A stretch of DNA of 45,273 nucleotides from Actinomycetota bacterium (lineage in GTDB: Bacteria > Actinomycetota > Actinomycetes > Streptosporangiales > Streptosporangiaceae). Positions 23,093 through 31,173 of this stretch are shown in pieces. The stretch lies in NCBI GenBank assembly GCA_003168255.1, contig PMSU01000069.1:1-45273 (forward strand), written 5' to 3'. The notes below the pieces were generated by a model that ran no database searches, was not told where the DNA came from, and saw only the letters and a program-made list of their open reading frames with translations. Every line of letters starts with the position of its first letter. The stretch's first letter is position 1. The position numbers and the translations under genes are program-made.

Positions 23093-24088
23093 TCAGGCCG
23101 TGGGGCCGCTGCCAAGCCAGCCGCGCCGTTTGAACAGGAGGAACAGGAGCGCGATCGCGACCAGCTCGGAGCCGATGCCGAGGAAGAGGAAGTAACCGAG
23201 GCCGACCTGTAGGTGAGCGCCCAGCCAGGCGAAGTTCTGCCCGAAGAACCCGGTGAGGAAGCCCAGCGGCAGGAAGATCGTGGCGATCATGGCCAGTTGC
23301 TTCATGATCACGTTCAGCCGGTTGGACACCATGGACAGGTGCGTGTCCATGGCGCCGCTGACTAGGTCCCGGTACCCGTCCACCATGTCGCTGATCCGGA
23401 TGAGGTGGTCGTAGAGGTTGCGGAAATAGACCGAGCCCTGGTCGGTCATCCCGGGGATCGCCACCATGCCGCCGTTGAGGCTGGAGATCATGTCGCGCTG
23501 CGGCGTGATGACCTTGCGAATCATCATGATCTGCCGCTTCATGGCGAAGAGCGTCCCCAGCTGCTCCTCGGTCGGGTTCTTCAGGATGGCGCCCTCGAGA
23601 TTGTCGATCGAATCGTCGAAGTCGGACAGCACCGGGAAGAACGAGTCGATCAGGCTGTCCATGATCAGGTAGAAGATGGCAACCTGCGGTGCGGCCACGT
23701 CGGAGGAGTGATGGCTGCCGATGCGGTCGCACACCGTGCCCAGGGCCGGGCAGTTGCCCTGGTGGATGCTGATGATGAATTTCTCGGTGATGAAGCAGTG
23801 CACCTCGGCCACGTTCTTCCCGTCGTCAGCCATGCCGAAGGTGACGATGTGGACGAAGTCGTCGTAGTCATCGATGCGGGCCCGCTGGCCGAACCTGTCC
23901 GCCGCCTCTACGGCCACCGGGTGGAAGTGGAAGGTGTTGATCAACAGCCCCATGACGTCGTCGTCAGGCCCCGGGTCGTGGATGTCGAGATCGAGCCAGA
24001 AAAATGCGCCGCCGGCCGCTGCCTGTTCGATGCCTTGCTGGGTGGCTCCGGTGGTGCCTGCGCCGTCTTGCGTGAGGGTCCCCTTCAT
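23093..24088 (-). CDS. CorA-type divalent cation transporter with GQN loop
   Basis: A 331-residue protein of the CorA family. The soluble funnel holds VHCFITEKFIISIHQGNCPA and LIDSFFPVLSDFDDSID, followed by the long stalk helix and two terminal membrane helices (LAMIATIFLPLGFLTGFFGQ and YFLFLGIGSELVAIALLFL). The periplasmic loop reads GQN where Mg2+ transporters have GMN. GxN variants occur in the family and may change ion choice (compare GIN in ZntB). It follows the K+ channel gene after 18 bases on the same strand, so the two are likely co-transcribed. Confidence 0.9.
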   Translation of the reverse strand: MKGTLTQDGAGTTGATQQGIEQAAAGGAFFWLDLDIHDPGPDDDVMGLLINTFHFHPVAVEAADRFGQRARIDDYDDFVHIVTFGMADDGKNVAEVHCFITEKFIISIHQGNCPALGTVCDRIGSHHSSDVAAPQVAIFYLIMDSLIDSFFPVLSDFDDSIDNLEGAILKNPTEEQLGTLFAMKRQIMMIRKVITPQRDMISSLNGGMVAIPGMTDQGSVYFRNLYDHLIRISDMVDGYRDLVSGAMDTHLSMVSNRLNVIMKQLAMIATIFLPLGFLTGFFGQNFAWLGAHLQVGLGYFLFLGIGSELVAIALLFLLFKRRGWLGSGPTA

Positions 24089-24106
24089 GGGGGGATATTC
24101 CCACGC

Positions 24107-25108
24107 TCAGGAGGCGGATGCGTCCTGATCTGGTTCGACGGGCCCGTTCGCCGCGGCCTCGGCGTCCGCGGTCGCATCCACAGCAGCGACTTGCGCCGGG
24201 GTGGCGCCGAGGCGGCGCTCGACGTCGGCCAGCCGGTCACTGATCACCGACAGCTGCTGGCCCAGGTCGGCGTGGCCCTTCCTGAACTCTTCCTTGTTGG
24301 CGTCGGTGTGCTCCTTGACGAACAGGGAAGCAACGGTGGCGGTGAGCACGCCGATAAGGCCGATCCCCACCAGCATGAGGATCGTGGCCACCGCCCGGCC
24401 GCCTTCGGTGACGGGGAACCGGTCCCCGTAGCCGACGGTAGTGACGGTGACGATGGCCCACCACAGCGCGTCGCGGTAGCTGTGGATGTTGCTCCCCTTG
24501 GCGTTCTCCTCGAAGATCAGCACCAGCCAGGCCCCGAGGAAGAGGGTCGCGGCGGCCGCTATGAGAACCCGGAAGAGACTGTGGTGCTTGAGGATGGCCT
24601 CCAGCCGCAGCTCCCCCTCGTGCAAGAGGAGGCACATCTTCTCGATGCCGACGAGGTGCCAGCCCTGGAGCGGGGGCACCACCACGGTGGCCGGCTCTGC
24701 CCATCGCCGCTTGAGATAGCCGCGACGGTCGGGGCTGACCACCAGGCGCACGACGTACTCCACCAGCAAGACGGCCCAGAGCGCGAAAAGGCTGCCGACC
24801 AGCGCGACGGAGGCCGACCCGCGCAGGTTGCTCTCCAGGACGATGATGACGATGACCAGCCAGGCAACCCCCGCCGCGGCCATCGGGTACTTCGTGACCC
24901 GCTCGATCTGATCGACGAGGTCGTGCCGCCCGCCCGACGGCTTGGCCCCGGCGATGACTTGCCGCCGGCGCTCCTGTTTGCGCTCCTTCTCCTCCAGTCG
25001 CTCCATCTCCAGCTTCTCCAGCCGCTGGATGCGCTCGATGGAGGACGGCTTCTTGTCTGCCGTGGCGCCTCCTGGAGCAGTTCTCACGTCGGTCGAGTCC
25101 CCCCGCAT
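24107..25108 (-). CDS. Voltage-gated-type potassium channel
   Basis: A 333-residue ion channel. A charged coiled-coil start (ERIQRLEKLEMERLEEKERK) precedes a membrane domain of about six helices, in which VLLVEYVVRLVVSPDRRGYL resembles the end of a voltage-sensor S2-S3 region. The pore loop DALWWAIVTVTTVGYGDRFP holds the selectivity filter TVGYGD, and the last helix is TILMLVGIGLIGVLTATVAS. The C-terminal tail is helical and acidic. It should conduct K+. It is first in a probable two-gene unit with the CorA-like gene and diverges from citrate synthase. Confidence 0.92.
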   Translation of the reverse strand: MRGDSTDVRTAPGGATADKKPSSIERIQRLEKLEMERLEEKERKQERRRQVIAGAKPSGGRHDLVDQIERVTKYPMAAAGVAWLVIVIIVLESNLRGSASVALVGSLFALWAVLLVEYVVRLVVSPDRRGYLKRRWAEPATVVVPPLQGWHLVGIEKMCLLLHEGELRLEAILKHHSLFRVLIAAAATLFLGAWLVLIFEENAKGSNIHSYRDALWWAIVTVTTVGYGDRFPVTEGGRAVATILMLVGIGLIGVLTATVASLFVKEHTDANKEEFRKGHADLGQQLSVISDRLADVERRLGATPAQVAAVDATADAEAAANGPVEPDQDASAS

Positions 25109-25225
25109 TCAGACGAAGATAGTGGGTGGGCCTGGTAGTGGCTATCGCCCCCCGGGGGCTGGGCTGTCGCCCGCTGGCCTTACGGTGGTTGAGGACCCCA
25201 AGTGCACGGCAGCCGCGGAGGCTTC

Positions 25226-26515
25226 ATGACCGAGCAGGATTTCCTGACCGTTACCGACAGCCGGACAGGCCAGGACTACAAGATCCCGATCAGCGACGGC
25301 ACGATCCGGTCGACCGACCTGCGGAAGATCCGGGTGTCGGAGAAAGACCACGGGCTGACCAGCTACGACCCAGGGCTGTTCAACACCGCCGTCGCGCGCA
25401 GCCAGATCACCTACCTGGACGGCGAGGCCGGGGTGCTCGAGTACCGGGGCTACCCGATCGAGCAGCTGGCCGCGAGCGCCAGCTACCTGGAGGTGGCCTA
25501 CCTGCTCATCTACGGCCACCTGCCGTCCGAGCCCGAGCTGGCCAGCTGGTCCGAGGACATCTCCATGCACACCTTCGTGCACGAGAACATCAAGAACTTC
25601 ATGCAGGGCTTCCGCTACGACGCGCACCCGATGGGGATGCTGCTCGCCTCGGTCGGCGCCCTTTCCACCTTCTATTCCGACGCGAACTCCTGGGACGATC
25701 CGGAGTCCATCCAGCTGCACGTCCGGCGGCTGATCGCCAAGATGCCCACGCTGGCCGCGTTCGCCCACCGGCACAACCTGGGTCAGCCCTACGTCTACCC
25801 GGACAACGAGCTCAGCTACACGGCCAACTTCCTGTCCATGCTGTTCAAGATGTCAGAGCGCCACTACACCCCCGATCCCCGGATCGAGCGGGCGCTGGAG
25901 GTCCTGTTCATCCTGCACGCCGACCATGAGCAGAACTGCTCCACCACGGCGGTCCGGGTGGTCGGCTCGTCGCACGCGGACCCGTACTCCTGCGTCGCGG
26001 CCGGCATCGCCGCCCTGTACGGCCCGCTGCACGGCGGCGCGAACGAGGCCGTGCTCAAGATGCTCGTCAAGATCGGCGACATCAGCAACGTGCCGGACTT
26101 CATCGACGGGGTGAAGAACGGCAAGCAGCGGCTGATGGGCTTCGGGCACCGCATATACAAGAGCTACGACCCGCGGGCCAGGCTGATCAAGCAGGCCGCG
26201 GACGACGTGTTCGAGGTGAAGGGCACCAGCCCGCTGCTGCGCATCGCGCTCGAGCTGGAGAAGCGGGCACTGGAGGACGAGTACTTCGTCAGCCGCAAGC
26301 TGTACCCGAATGTCGACTTCTACTCCGGTCTCATCTACCAGGCACTCGGGCTGCCGCAGGAGATGTTCCCGGTGCTGTTCGCCATGGCCAGGACCAGCGG
26401 CTGGGTAGCCCAGTGGCTGGAGATGATCCGCGACCCCGAGCAAAAGATCGCCCGGCCCCTTCAGGTCTACACCGGCGATCGCGGCCTGGAGTACAAGCCC
26501 CTCTCGTCGCGCTAG
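25226..26515 (+). CDS. gltA: Citrate synthase
   Basis: A 429-residue citrate synthase (hexameric type) condensing oxaloacetate with acetyl-CoA in the TCA cycle. The active-site residues are visible: His in VGSSHADPYSCVAAG (with the preceding LHADHEQNCSTT), His in MGFGHRIYKSYDPRA, and Asp in YPNVDFYSGLIYQALG. The N-terminus has the usual YLDGEAGVLEYRGYPIEQLA. The start is the ATG of MTEQDFLTVTDS, with GCGGAGG 6 bases before it; the frame extends 8 codons upstream without a ribosome site. It stands alone and is divergent from the K+ channel gene. Confidence 0.97.
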   Translation: MTEQDFLTVTDSRTGQDYKIPISDGTIRSTDLRKIRVSEKDHGLTSYDPGLFNTAVARSQITYLDGEAGVLEYRGYPIEQLAASASYLEVAYLLIYGHLPSEPELASWSEDISMHTFVHENIKNFMQGFRYDAHPMGMLLASVGALSTFYSDANSWDDPESIQLHVRRLIAKMPTLAAFAHRHNLGQPYVYPDNELSYTANFLSMLFKMSERHYTPDPRIERALEVLFILHADHEQNCSTTAVRVVGSSHADPYSCVAAGIAALYGPLHGGANEAVLKMLVKIGDISNVPDFIDGVKNGKQRLMGFGHRIYKSYDPRARLIKQAADDVFEVKGTSPLLRIALELEKRALEDEYFVSRKLYPNVDFYSGLIYQALGLPQEMFPVLFAMARTSGWVAQWLEMIRDPEQKIARPLQVYTGDRGLEYKPLSSR

Positions 26516-26546
26516 GAGCGCCGCTGCCCGCCCGCCGCACGCAGAT

Positions 26547-26572
26547 AACTAGTTGCTATCAAGCAACTAGTT
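26547..26572. promoter_or_regulatory. Perfect 11-bp-arm operator upstream of the MFS gene
   Basis: AACTAGTTGCT and AGCAACTAGTT are exact reverse complements around ATCA. The site ends 19 bases before the GTG start, in an AT-rich island. The form resembles operators of MarR-type repressors of DHA2 pumps. No MarR or TetR gene is adjacent, so the regulator must be encoded elsewhere. Confidence 0.65.
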
Positions 26573-26591
26573 CCGGGTAAGCTGTCCTGAC

Positions 26592-28412
26592 GTGCGAGGT
26601 GACACGGCGAGCAAGGGCGATCGCTACAAGTGGGTCGCCCTGTCCAACACCACGCTGAGCATCACGATGGCCACCATCGACGCGTCCATCGTGATCATCT
26701 CGATGCCGGCCATCTTCCGCGGCATCCACCTGAACCCGCTGACCCCGGGCAACGTGACCTACCTGCTCTGGATGATCATCGGGTACCTGCTCGTGCAGTC
26801 GGTGCTCGTGGTCACGCTGGGCAGGCTGGGTGACATGTTCGGCCGGGTGCGCATCTACAACCTGGGCTTTGTCGTCTTCACCCTGGCCTCGATCGCGCTC
26901 TCGCTGGATCCGCTGCTCGGCCAGTCCGGGGCGCTCTGGCTGATCGGCTGGCGGTTCGTGCAGGCGTTCGGTGGCGCCATGCTGATGGCCAACGCGGCGG
27001 CGATCCTGACCGACGCGTTCCCGGCCAACCAGCGCGGCATGGCGCTGGGCATCAACCAGATCTCGGGGATTTCCGGCCAGTTCATCGGGCTGCTGCTCGG
27101 CGGCCTGCTGGCCGCCTGGGACTGGCGCGCGGTGTTCTGGGTGAACGTGCCGATCGGCGTGTTCGGCACGGTCTGGGCCTACCGCAGCCTGCGCGAGATC
27201 GCCGTGACCAGGCGGGCGAAGATCGACTGGGCGGGCAACGTCACGTTCGCGCTCGGCGCCGGCGCGGTGCTGGTCGCCATCACCTACGGGATCCAGCCGT
27301 ACGGCGGGCATCCGACCGGCTGGACGAACCCGTGGGTGATCGGCGGGCTGGCCGGCGGCGTGGCCACGCTCGTCGCGTTCTGCCTGATCGAGACCAAGAT
27401 CGCGGAACCGATGTTCCAGCTCGGCCTGTTCAAGATCCGGGCGTTCGCGGCAGGCAACGCGGCCAGCCTGCTGGGCTCGATCGCCCGCGGCGGCCTTCAG
27501 TTCATGCTAGTCATCTGGCTGGCCGGCATCTGGCTGCCGCTGCACGGCTACAACTACGTGGACACGCCGCTGTGGGCAGGCATCTACATGCTGCCGCTCA
27601 CCGCGGGATTCCTGATCGCGGGCCCGGTCTCCGGCTACCTGTCCGACCGGTTCGGGCCGCGGCCGTTCGCCACCTCCGGGCTGCTGCTGGCCGCCTGCGC
27701 CTTCACCGGGCTGATGCTTGCACCGGTGGAGTTCCATTACTGGGTGTTCGCGCTGCTGATCTTCCTCAACGGGGTCGGCTCCGGGCTGTTCGCCTCGCCG
27801 AACACCTCGGCGATCATGAGCTCGGTCCCGGCGCGGCACCGCGGCTCGGCGTCGGGGATGCGGGCCACCTTCCAGAACTCCGGCATGTCGCTGTCGATCG
27901 GGATCTTCTTCTCACTGATGATCGCCGGGCTGGCGTCCACCCTGCCCGCCGCGCTGACCAGCGGTCTTCGCTCGCAGGGCGTCCCGGCTGCCGTCGCCGC
28001 ACATGTCGCCCACCTGCCGCCGGTCAGCACGATGTTCGCCGCGCTGCTCGGCTACAACCCGATCCAGCACCTGCTGGCGCCCAGCGGCACGCTCGCCAGG
28101 CTGCCCAGCCACAACGTCGCCGTGCTCACCGGCAGGCAGTTCTTTCCGCACCTGATCTCCGGCCCGTTCCACCACGGCCTCATCATCGTGTTCACCGCGG
28201 CCGCTATCATGTCGGTCATCGGCGCGGTCGTCTCGCTGCTGCGCGGCAAGCAGTTCTACTATGACGGGCCGGACGATCCCGGCTTGCGGCAGTCTCCTGC
28301 TGCGGCACTCGTCCCGGCTTCAGACCCGCCGATGCCGAACGGGCAGGCGCCGGACCATCCCGCCGACGCCGGCCAACCGGAGCGCAACCATCCGGCAGCC
28401 GGCAGCGTCTAA
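26592..28412 (+). CDS. MFS transporter, DHA2 family
   Basis: A 606-residue exporter with about 14 helices and a large loop near the C-terminus. Helix 1 has TMATIDASIVIISMPAIFRG, a DHA2 motif in which the usual Asp is kept. GRLGDMFGRVRIYNLGF is motif A, GWRFVQAFGGAMLMANAAAI motif B and ISGISGQFIGLLLGGLLAA motif C. FGPRPFATSGLLL is the second motif A. The last ~60 residues are hydrophilic and Pro-rich. It should export drugs or metabolites. The GTG start is followed by RGDTASKGDRYKW. The strong palindrome just upstream implies ligand-controlled expression. Confidence 0.9.
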   Translation: MRGDTASKGDRYKWVALSNTTLSITMATIDASIVIISMPAIFRGIHLNPLTPGNVTYLLWMIIGYLLVQSVLVVTLGRLGDMFGRVRIYNLGFVVFTLASIALSLDPLLGQSGALWLIGWRFVQAFGGAMLMANAAAILTDAFPANQRGMALGINQISGISGQFIGLLLGGLLAAWDWRAVFWVNVPIGVFGTVWAYRSLREIAVTRRAKIDWAGNVTFALGAGAVLVAITYGIQPYGGHPTGWTNPWVIGGLAGGVATLVAFCLIETKIAEPMFQLGLFKIRAFAAGNAASLLGSIARGGLQFMLVIWLAGIWLPLHGYNYVDTPLWAGIYMLPLTAGFLIAGPVSGYLSDRFGPRPFATSGLLLAACAFTGLMLAPVEFHYWVFALLIFLNGVGSGLFASPNTSAIMSSVPARHRGSASGMRATFQNSGMSLSIGIFFSLMIAGLASTLPAALTSGLRSQGVPAAVAAHVAHLPPVSTMFAALLGYNPIQHLLAPSGTLARLPSHNVAVLTGRQFFPHLISGPFHHGLIIVFTAAAIMSVIGAVVSLLRGKQFYYDGPDDPGLRQSPAAALVPASDPPMPNGQAPDHPADAGQPERNHPAAGSV

Positions 28413-28488
28413 AGAGACAGACAGCACGAAAGCACCGCGTCCGCACCAGGCTTGCACCCGGCTTGCACTCGGGGGAAGAAGAACGCTC

Positions 28489-29007
28489 GTGAAGATCCCG
28501 CACCCGCGGCTTGCCGCCGCGCTCATGCCCGTCGTGCTCGGCGCGGCGGCCGCCATCGTCATCGCCGCGATGACCGGTGCGCCCCGACCGGGCGGCAGCG
28601 CGCTGGAGGCCGCCGTGCAGCCGTCAGTGGTCGTGCTCAACTGCCCGGGCAAGCAGCAGGTCCGACCGTCCCAGATCGTGCTGGCCTGCGCCGACGGCAA
28701 CGCGTACCTGTCCGGCCTGCACTGGACTACCTGGGGGTCCGCCGCGTACGGAACCGGCACGTGGCGGATCAACGACTGCACGCCGTACTGCGCCAAGGGC
28801 ACGTTCCACAGCTTCACCGCGCTGGCGGTGCTGTGGCGGACCGCACCGCTGCCACAGCACCCTGACCTGCGCTACTACACCAGGATCACCATGATCCTGC
28901 CCGGCACGCACTGCTACTGGGCGGCTGGCAAGCGGACCTGCTACCCGGTCACCTACACCGAGGCCCTGTGGGATCAGACAGCCAATGGCCTGCCGGTCAG
29001 CCAGTGA
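28489..29007 (+). CDS. Secreted protein of unknown function
   Basis: A 172-residue exported protein. After a short basic start (VKIPHPRL) comes one hydrophobic segment (AAALMPVVLGAAAAIVIAAM) serving as signal peptide or anchor. The mature part has six cysteines in pairs (LNCPG, LACADG, NDCTPYCAKG, GTHCYWAAGKRTC), which suggests disulfides, and repeated TW/SW segments (LHWTTWGSAAYGTGTWRIND). I do not recognise the family. The GTG start is supported by GGGGGAAGAAG just before it; the frame runs much further upstream, into the MFS 3' end, without meaning. It converges with the next secreted protein with a 12-base gap. Confidence 0.7.
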   Translation: MKIPHPRLAAALMPVVLGAAAAIVIAAMTGAPRPGGSALEAAVQPSVVVLNCPGKQQVRPSQIVLACADGNAYLSGLHWTTWGSAAYGTGTWRINDCTPYCAKGTFHSFTALAVLWRTAPLPQHPDLRYYTRITMILPGTHCYWAAGKRTCYPVTYTEALWDQTANGLPVSQ

Positions 29008-29019
29008 GCTCCGGCGCGG

Positions 29020-29583
29020 CTAGTCGCCTTGCCCGCCGTGGCAGGTGGTGGGCGGAGTGAACAGCGCGGTCGAGTCCACCGGTTCGTTCGACGGCGGATC
29101 CGTGATGATCGTGTTGTGCTGGGTCCACTTGTCCTCGCAGTTGAGCAGCGCGCTCTTCTCCGGGTTGTGCAAGGACGCCGCGTTACCGCCCATCCACAGG
29201 TCTACGTGGTTGTTCGGCACGCCGCCGCAGCTGCCGCCGCACTGATCCTCGTGGATGAAGTACTTCTCCAGGAACGGAATGTAGATGATCTGGCACCAGG
29301 GGCCTTTCGCTCCGACCTCGGCGAAGGTGACCGGGTTGCTGTAGGTGCCGATGCCGCCGGCCTGCTGATGGATGCAGGGGTGCGCGATGGCCCGTCCTGG
29401 CGGGGAGTTGTCTACATACCCGTAGAACGTCACATAGTCGGTGACCGACGACATGTGGTGGCTCGCGCTGGACTGAGTGGCGGCCACGCCTGCCGTCGCG
29501 GTCAACAGTGCCACCCCCAGGCCGAGAGCGGCCGCGACCGACGTGAATAGCGTGAGTGCGCGGAATCTTTTCCTGGATCTCAT
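29020..29583 (-). CDS. Small secreted double-psi-barrel-like protein, predicted ROK regulon member
   Basis: A 187-residue exported protein. The signal peptide is MRSRKRFRALTLFTSVAAAL and the following hydrophobic run, ending near ATAGVAAT. The mature domain has VTFYGYVDNSPPGRAIAHPC, AGGIGTYSNPVTFAEVG, IIYIPFLEKYFIHEDQCGG and NNHVDLWMGG. Asp-x-Cys...Cys followed by His-x-Asp-x-Trp is the layout of small 3D/RlpA-like double-psi barrels, as in lytic or cell-wall-loosening proteins. The enzyme activity is not known. I start at MRSRKRF because GGAGG lies before it; an upstream start at 29625 would include part of the operator. The 25-bp dyad at 29612-29636 matches sites before the csxA and ROK genes. 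Confidence 0.7.
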   Translation of the reverse strand: MRSRKRFRALTLFTSVAAALGLGVALLTATAGVAATQSSASHHMSSVTDYVTFYGYVDNSPPGRAIAHPCIHQQAGGIGTYSNPVTFAEVGAKGPWCQIIYIPFLEKYFIHEDQCGGSCGGVPNNHVDLWMGGNAASLHNPEKSALLNCEDKWTQHNTIITDPPSNEPVDSTALFTPPTTCHGGQGD

Positions 29584-29611
29584 GCCCTTTCCTCCAGATC
29601 CGCCGGGATTC

Positions 29612-29636
29612 ATAGTTAGGAACACTTCCTAACTAT
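29612..29636. promoter_or_regulatory. ROK-type operator, site 1
   Basis: ATAGTTAGGAA and TTCCTAACTAT are perfect 11-bp arms around CAC. It lies 29 bases before the start of the secreted DPBB-like gene. The half-site AGTTAGGA recurs at 35862-35886 and, less well, at 34367-34391. ROK repressors of chitosan genes in Streptomyces bind sites of this general kind. Confidence 0.7.
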
Positions 29637-29953
29637 TCGACCGGAGCCTAACGCTGCTCCCGGAGGTGGTCAAGGGATGCGCAACGTCAACGTGACTGAC
29701 TTCGGGCACGTCGTGGCATAAACCGTCGCTTCCTGATCCCGGACGATCGTGCGGTGCCTCGCGGACCCGCCCGGCCGGGCTACTCCCGTCACACCGGCAC
29801 CACCGACCCCGTGAGCCACGACTTCCGGAGCGCCGCCGAAGATCGATGTGGCGTTACCTACCACCGGTGGGGGGCTCCGCCACATCGATCTTGGAAACGA
29901 CGCGGAAGGAGGCGCCTGCGGTCGCGTCTTCGTCGGCACGAAGGGCTAGCTGA
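29637..29953. other. Intergenic region with a long hairpin
   Basis: No gene is supported here. It holds the upstream side of operator site 1 and a 15-bp-arm inverted repeat at 29839-29892 that follows the chitinase stop. Confidence 0.4.
29839..29892 (-). terminator. Long hairpin downstream of the chitinase gene
   Basis: AAGATCGATGTGGCG (29839-29853) and its exact complement (29878-29892) form a 15-bp stem. The 24-base loop contains CCACCGGTGG, itself a perfect palindrome (29861-29870). It lies about 60 bases past the chitinase stop on the reverse strand. A terminator or mRNA-end stabiliser is likely; the length also recalls a mobile-element end. Confidence 0.55.
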
Positions 29954-31072
29954 TCATCTACGGGCTGCTCCGCTAGCGGTGAACGGCTCCAGCAGGTGGC
30001 TGAAGGCCCAGCTGCCCTGCTTGATCCCGGAGCAGGTGTTCCGGTCCGCGGCACCCGGGCAGCCGCCGTTGTCACGCTGGATCGCCCAGATCGACAGCAG
30101 GCTCATGTGCTGGTGGCTGGCGAAGGCCATCACCTCGGCCATGCCGTGCAGGTACGTGGTCTCGATCTTGCCCCGGTCGTCGACGCCGGGCAGCAGGGTC
30201 ATCCCCTCCATCCGCCACAGCTGCGCCGCCGTGCCGGATGGGTAGAGGCCGGACAGCTGGTTGTGCAGGTTGAGCGCGGCACTCATCGCGGCGGCCGGCA
30301 TGTCAACCCGGCCTTCGTGGGTCTGGTAGTAGTCGAAGGTCATGATGTTGACCACGCCGACCTGCACGCCGTCTGCGATCGCGTTCTTGAGCACGGCCAT
30401 GGCGTTGCGCTGTAGGCCGTTCGGCTCCACTGGCATGGTGAAATCGACCTGGAGGGTGACGCCGCGGGCCTTCGCCCAGGCCTGGGCCATGGCGATAGCC
30501 TCGTCGCGCCGGTTGATGCCGGCCGAGTTGTTCAGCGACTTCGACTCGACGTCCATGTCCAGCCGGGTCACGTGATACTTGCTGACCAGCAGCTCGTAGG
30601 CCGCGGCGATCTTGGTCACGCTGGTACAGGAATCGGCGATCTCGGTGCCGCCGCTGTCAGCGCTGTAACCGCCGAACGACGGGATGACGTCGCCGCCCAT
30701 CGCCCGCAGCGCGGCGATCTGGGACAGGTAGTGCCCGGCCGAGAGCGGCTGCTTGGCGTCACCGTTCCAGGCCGGGGTGCACGATCCCTTCGCCGGCGCC
30801 TGGATGAACGCGAGGGTCAGGTAGCGGACACCGGACTGCGCGGCGATCTCGGGGATGCTGCTGGTCAGGTAGGTCTCGAAGTACGGCGCGTAGACCTGCG
30901 CGGGAACCGGGGCGTATGCCGCGGCGGCCACCCGGCTGGCGGCCGTCGTTGTGGCAGCCGCCGCCGTGATGCCGGCCAAGGTGGAGGTGACCAGGGCAAC
31001 GACTGCGGTCAGGGCAAGAGCCCGGGCGCGGCCGCTGGTGCGAGTGCCGGTGCGGGTGTGACGGATTCTCAC
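29954..31072 (-). CDS. Secreted GH18 chitinase
   Basis: A 372-residue exported glycoside hydrolase of family 18. A ~50-residue signal region (ALALTAVVALVTSTLAGITA) precedes the barrel. The catalytic motif DxDxE is seen in RLDMDVESKS (D172, D174, E176; the Glu is the acid). Typical strand ends are RYLTLAFIQAP, VIPSFGGYSAD, VNIMTFDYYQ and MSLLSIWAIQRDNGG. There is no carbohydrate-binding module. It should cut beta-1,4 GlcNAc links outside the cell. The GTG start has GAGAGG 8 bases before it. It follows csxA on the same strand with a 95-base gap made largely of 13-bp repeats, so the two are likely one operon. Confidence 0.9.
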   Translation of the reverse strand: MRIRHTRTGTRTSGRARALALTAVVALVTSTLAGITAAAATTTAASRVAAAAYAPVPAQVYAPYFETYLTSSIPEIAAQSGVRYLTLAFIQAPAKGSCTPAWNGDAKQPLSAGHYLSQIAALRAMGGDVIPSFGGYSADSGGTEIADSCTSVTKIAAAYELLVSKYHVTRLDMDVESKSLNNSAGINRRDEAIAMAQAWAKARGVTLQVDFTMPVEPNGLQRNAMAVLKNAIADGVQVGVVNIMTFDYYQTHEGRVDMPAAAMSAALNLHNQLSGLYPSGTAAQLWRMEGMTLLPGVDDRGKIETTYLHGMAEVMAFASHQHMSLLSIWAIQRDNGGCPGAADRNTCSGIKQGSWAFSHLLEPFTASGAARR

Positions 31073-31108
31073 GGGGCGTTCCTCTCTGGGCGGTCAGTTG
31101 CCGGCGGC

Positions 31109-31173
31109 CTGGCGGTCACGGCTGGCGGTCACGGCTGGCGGTCACGGCTGGCGGTCACGGCTGGCGGTCACGG
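31109..31173. repeat. 13-bp tandem repeat, five copies, at the csxA 3' end
   Basis: CTGGCGGTCACGG is repeated exactly five times. Read on the reverse strand each unit holds GTGACCGCCAG, so each contains a TGA, and the csxA stop (31168-31170) lies in the last unit. It fills most of the gap to the chitinase gene. Confidence 0.85.

Noticed and set aside
23405..25138. 577-codon forward frame over corA and the K+ channel
   Set aside because: Antisense shadow caused by high third-position GC; both reverse genes have full family motifs.
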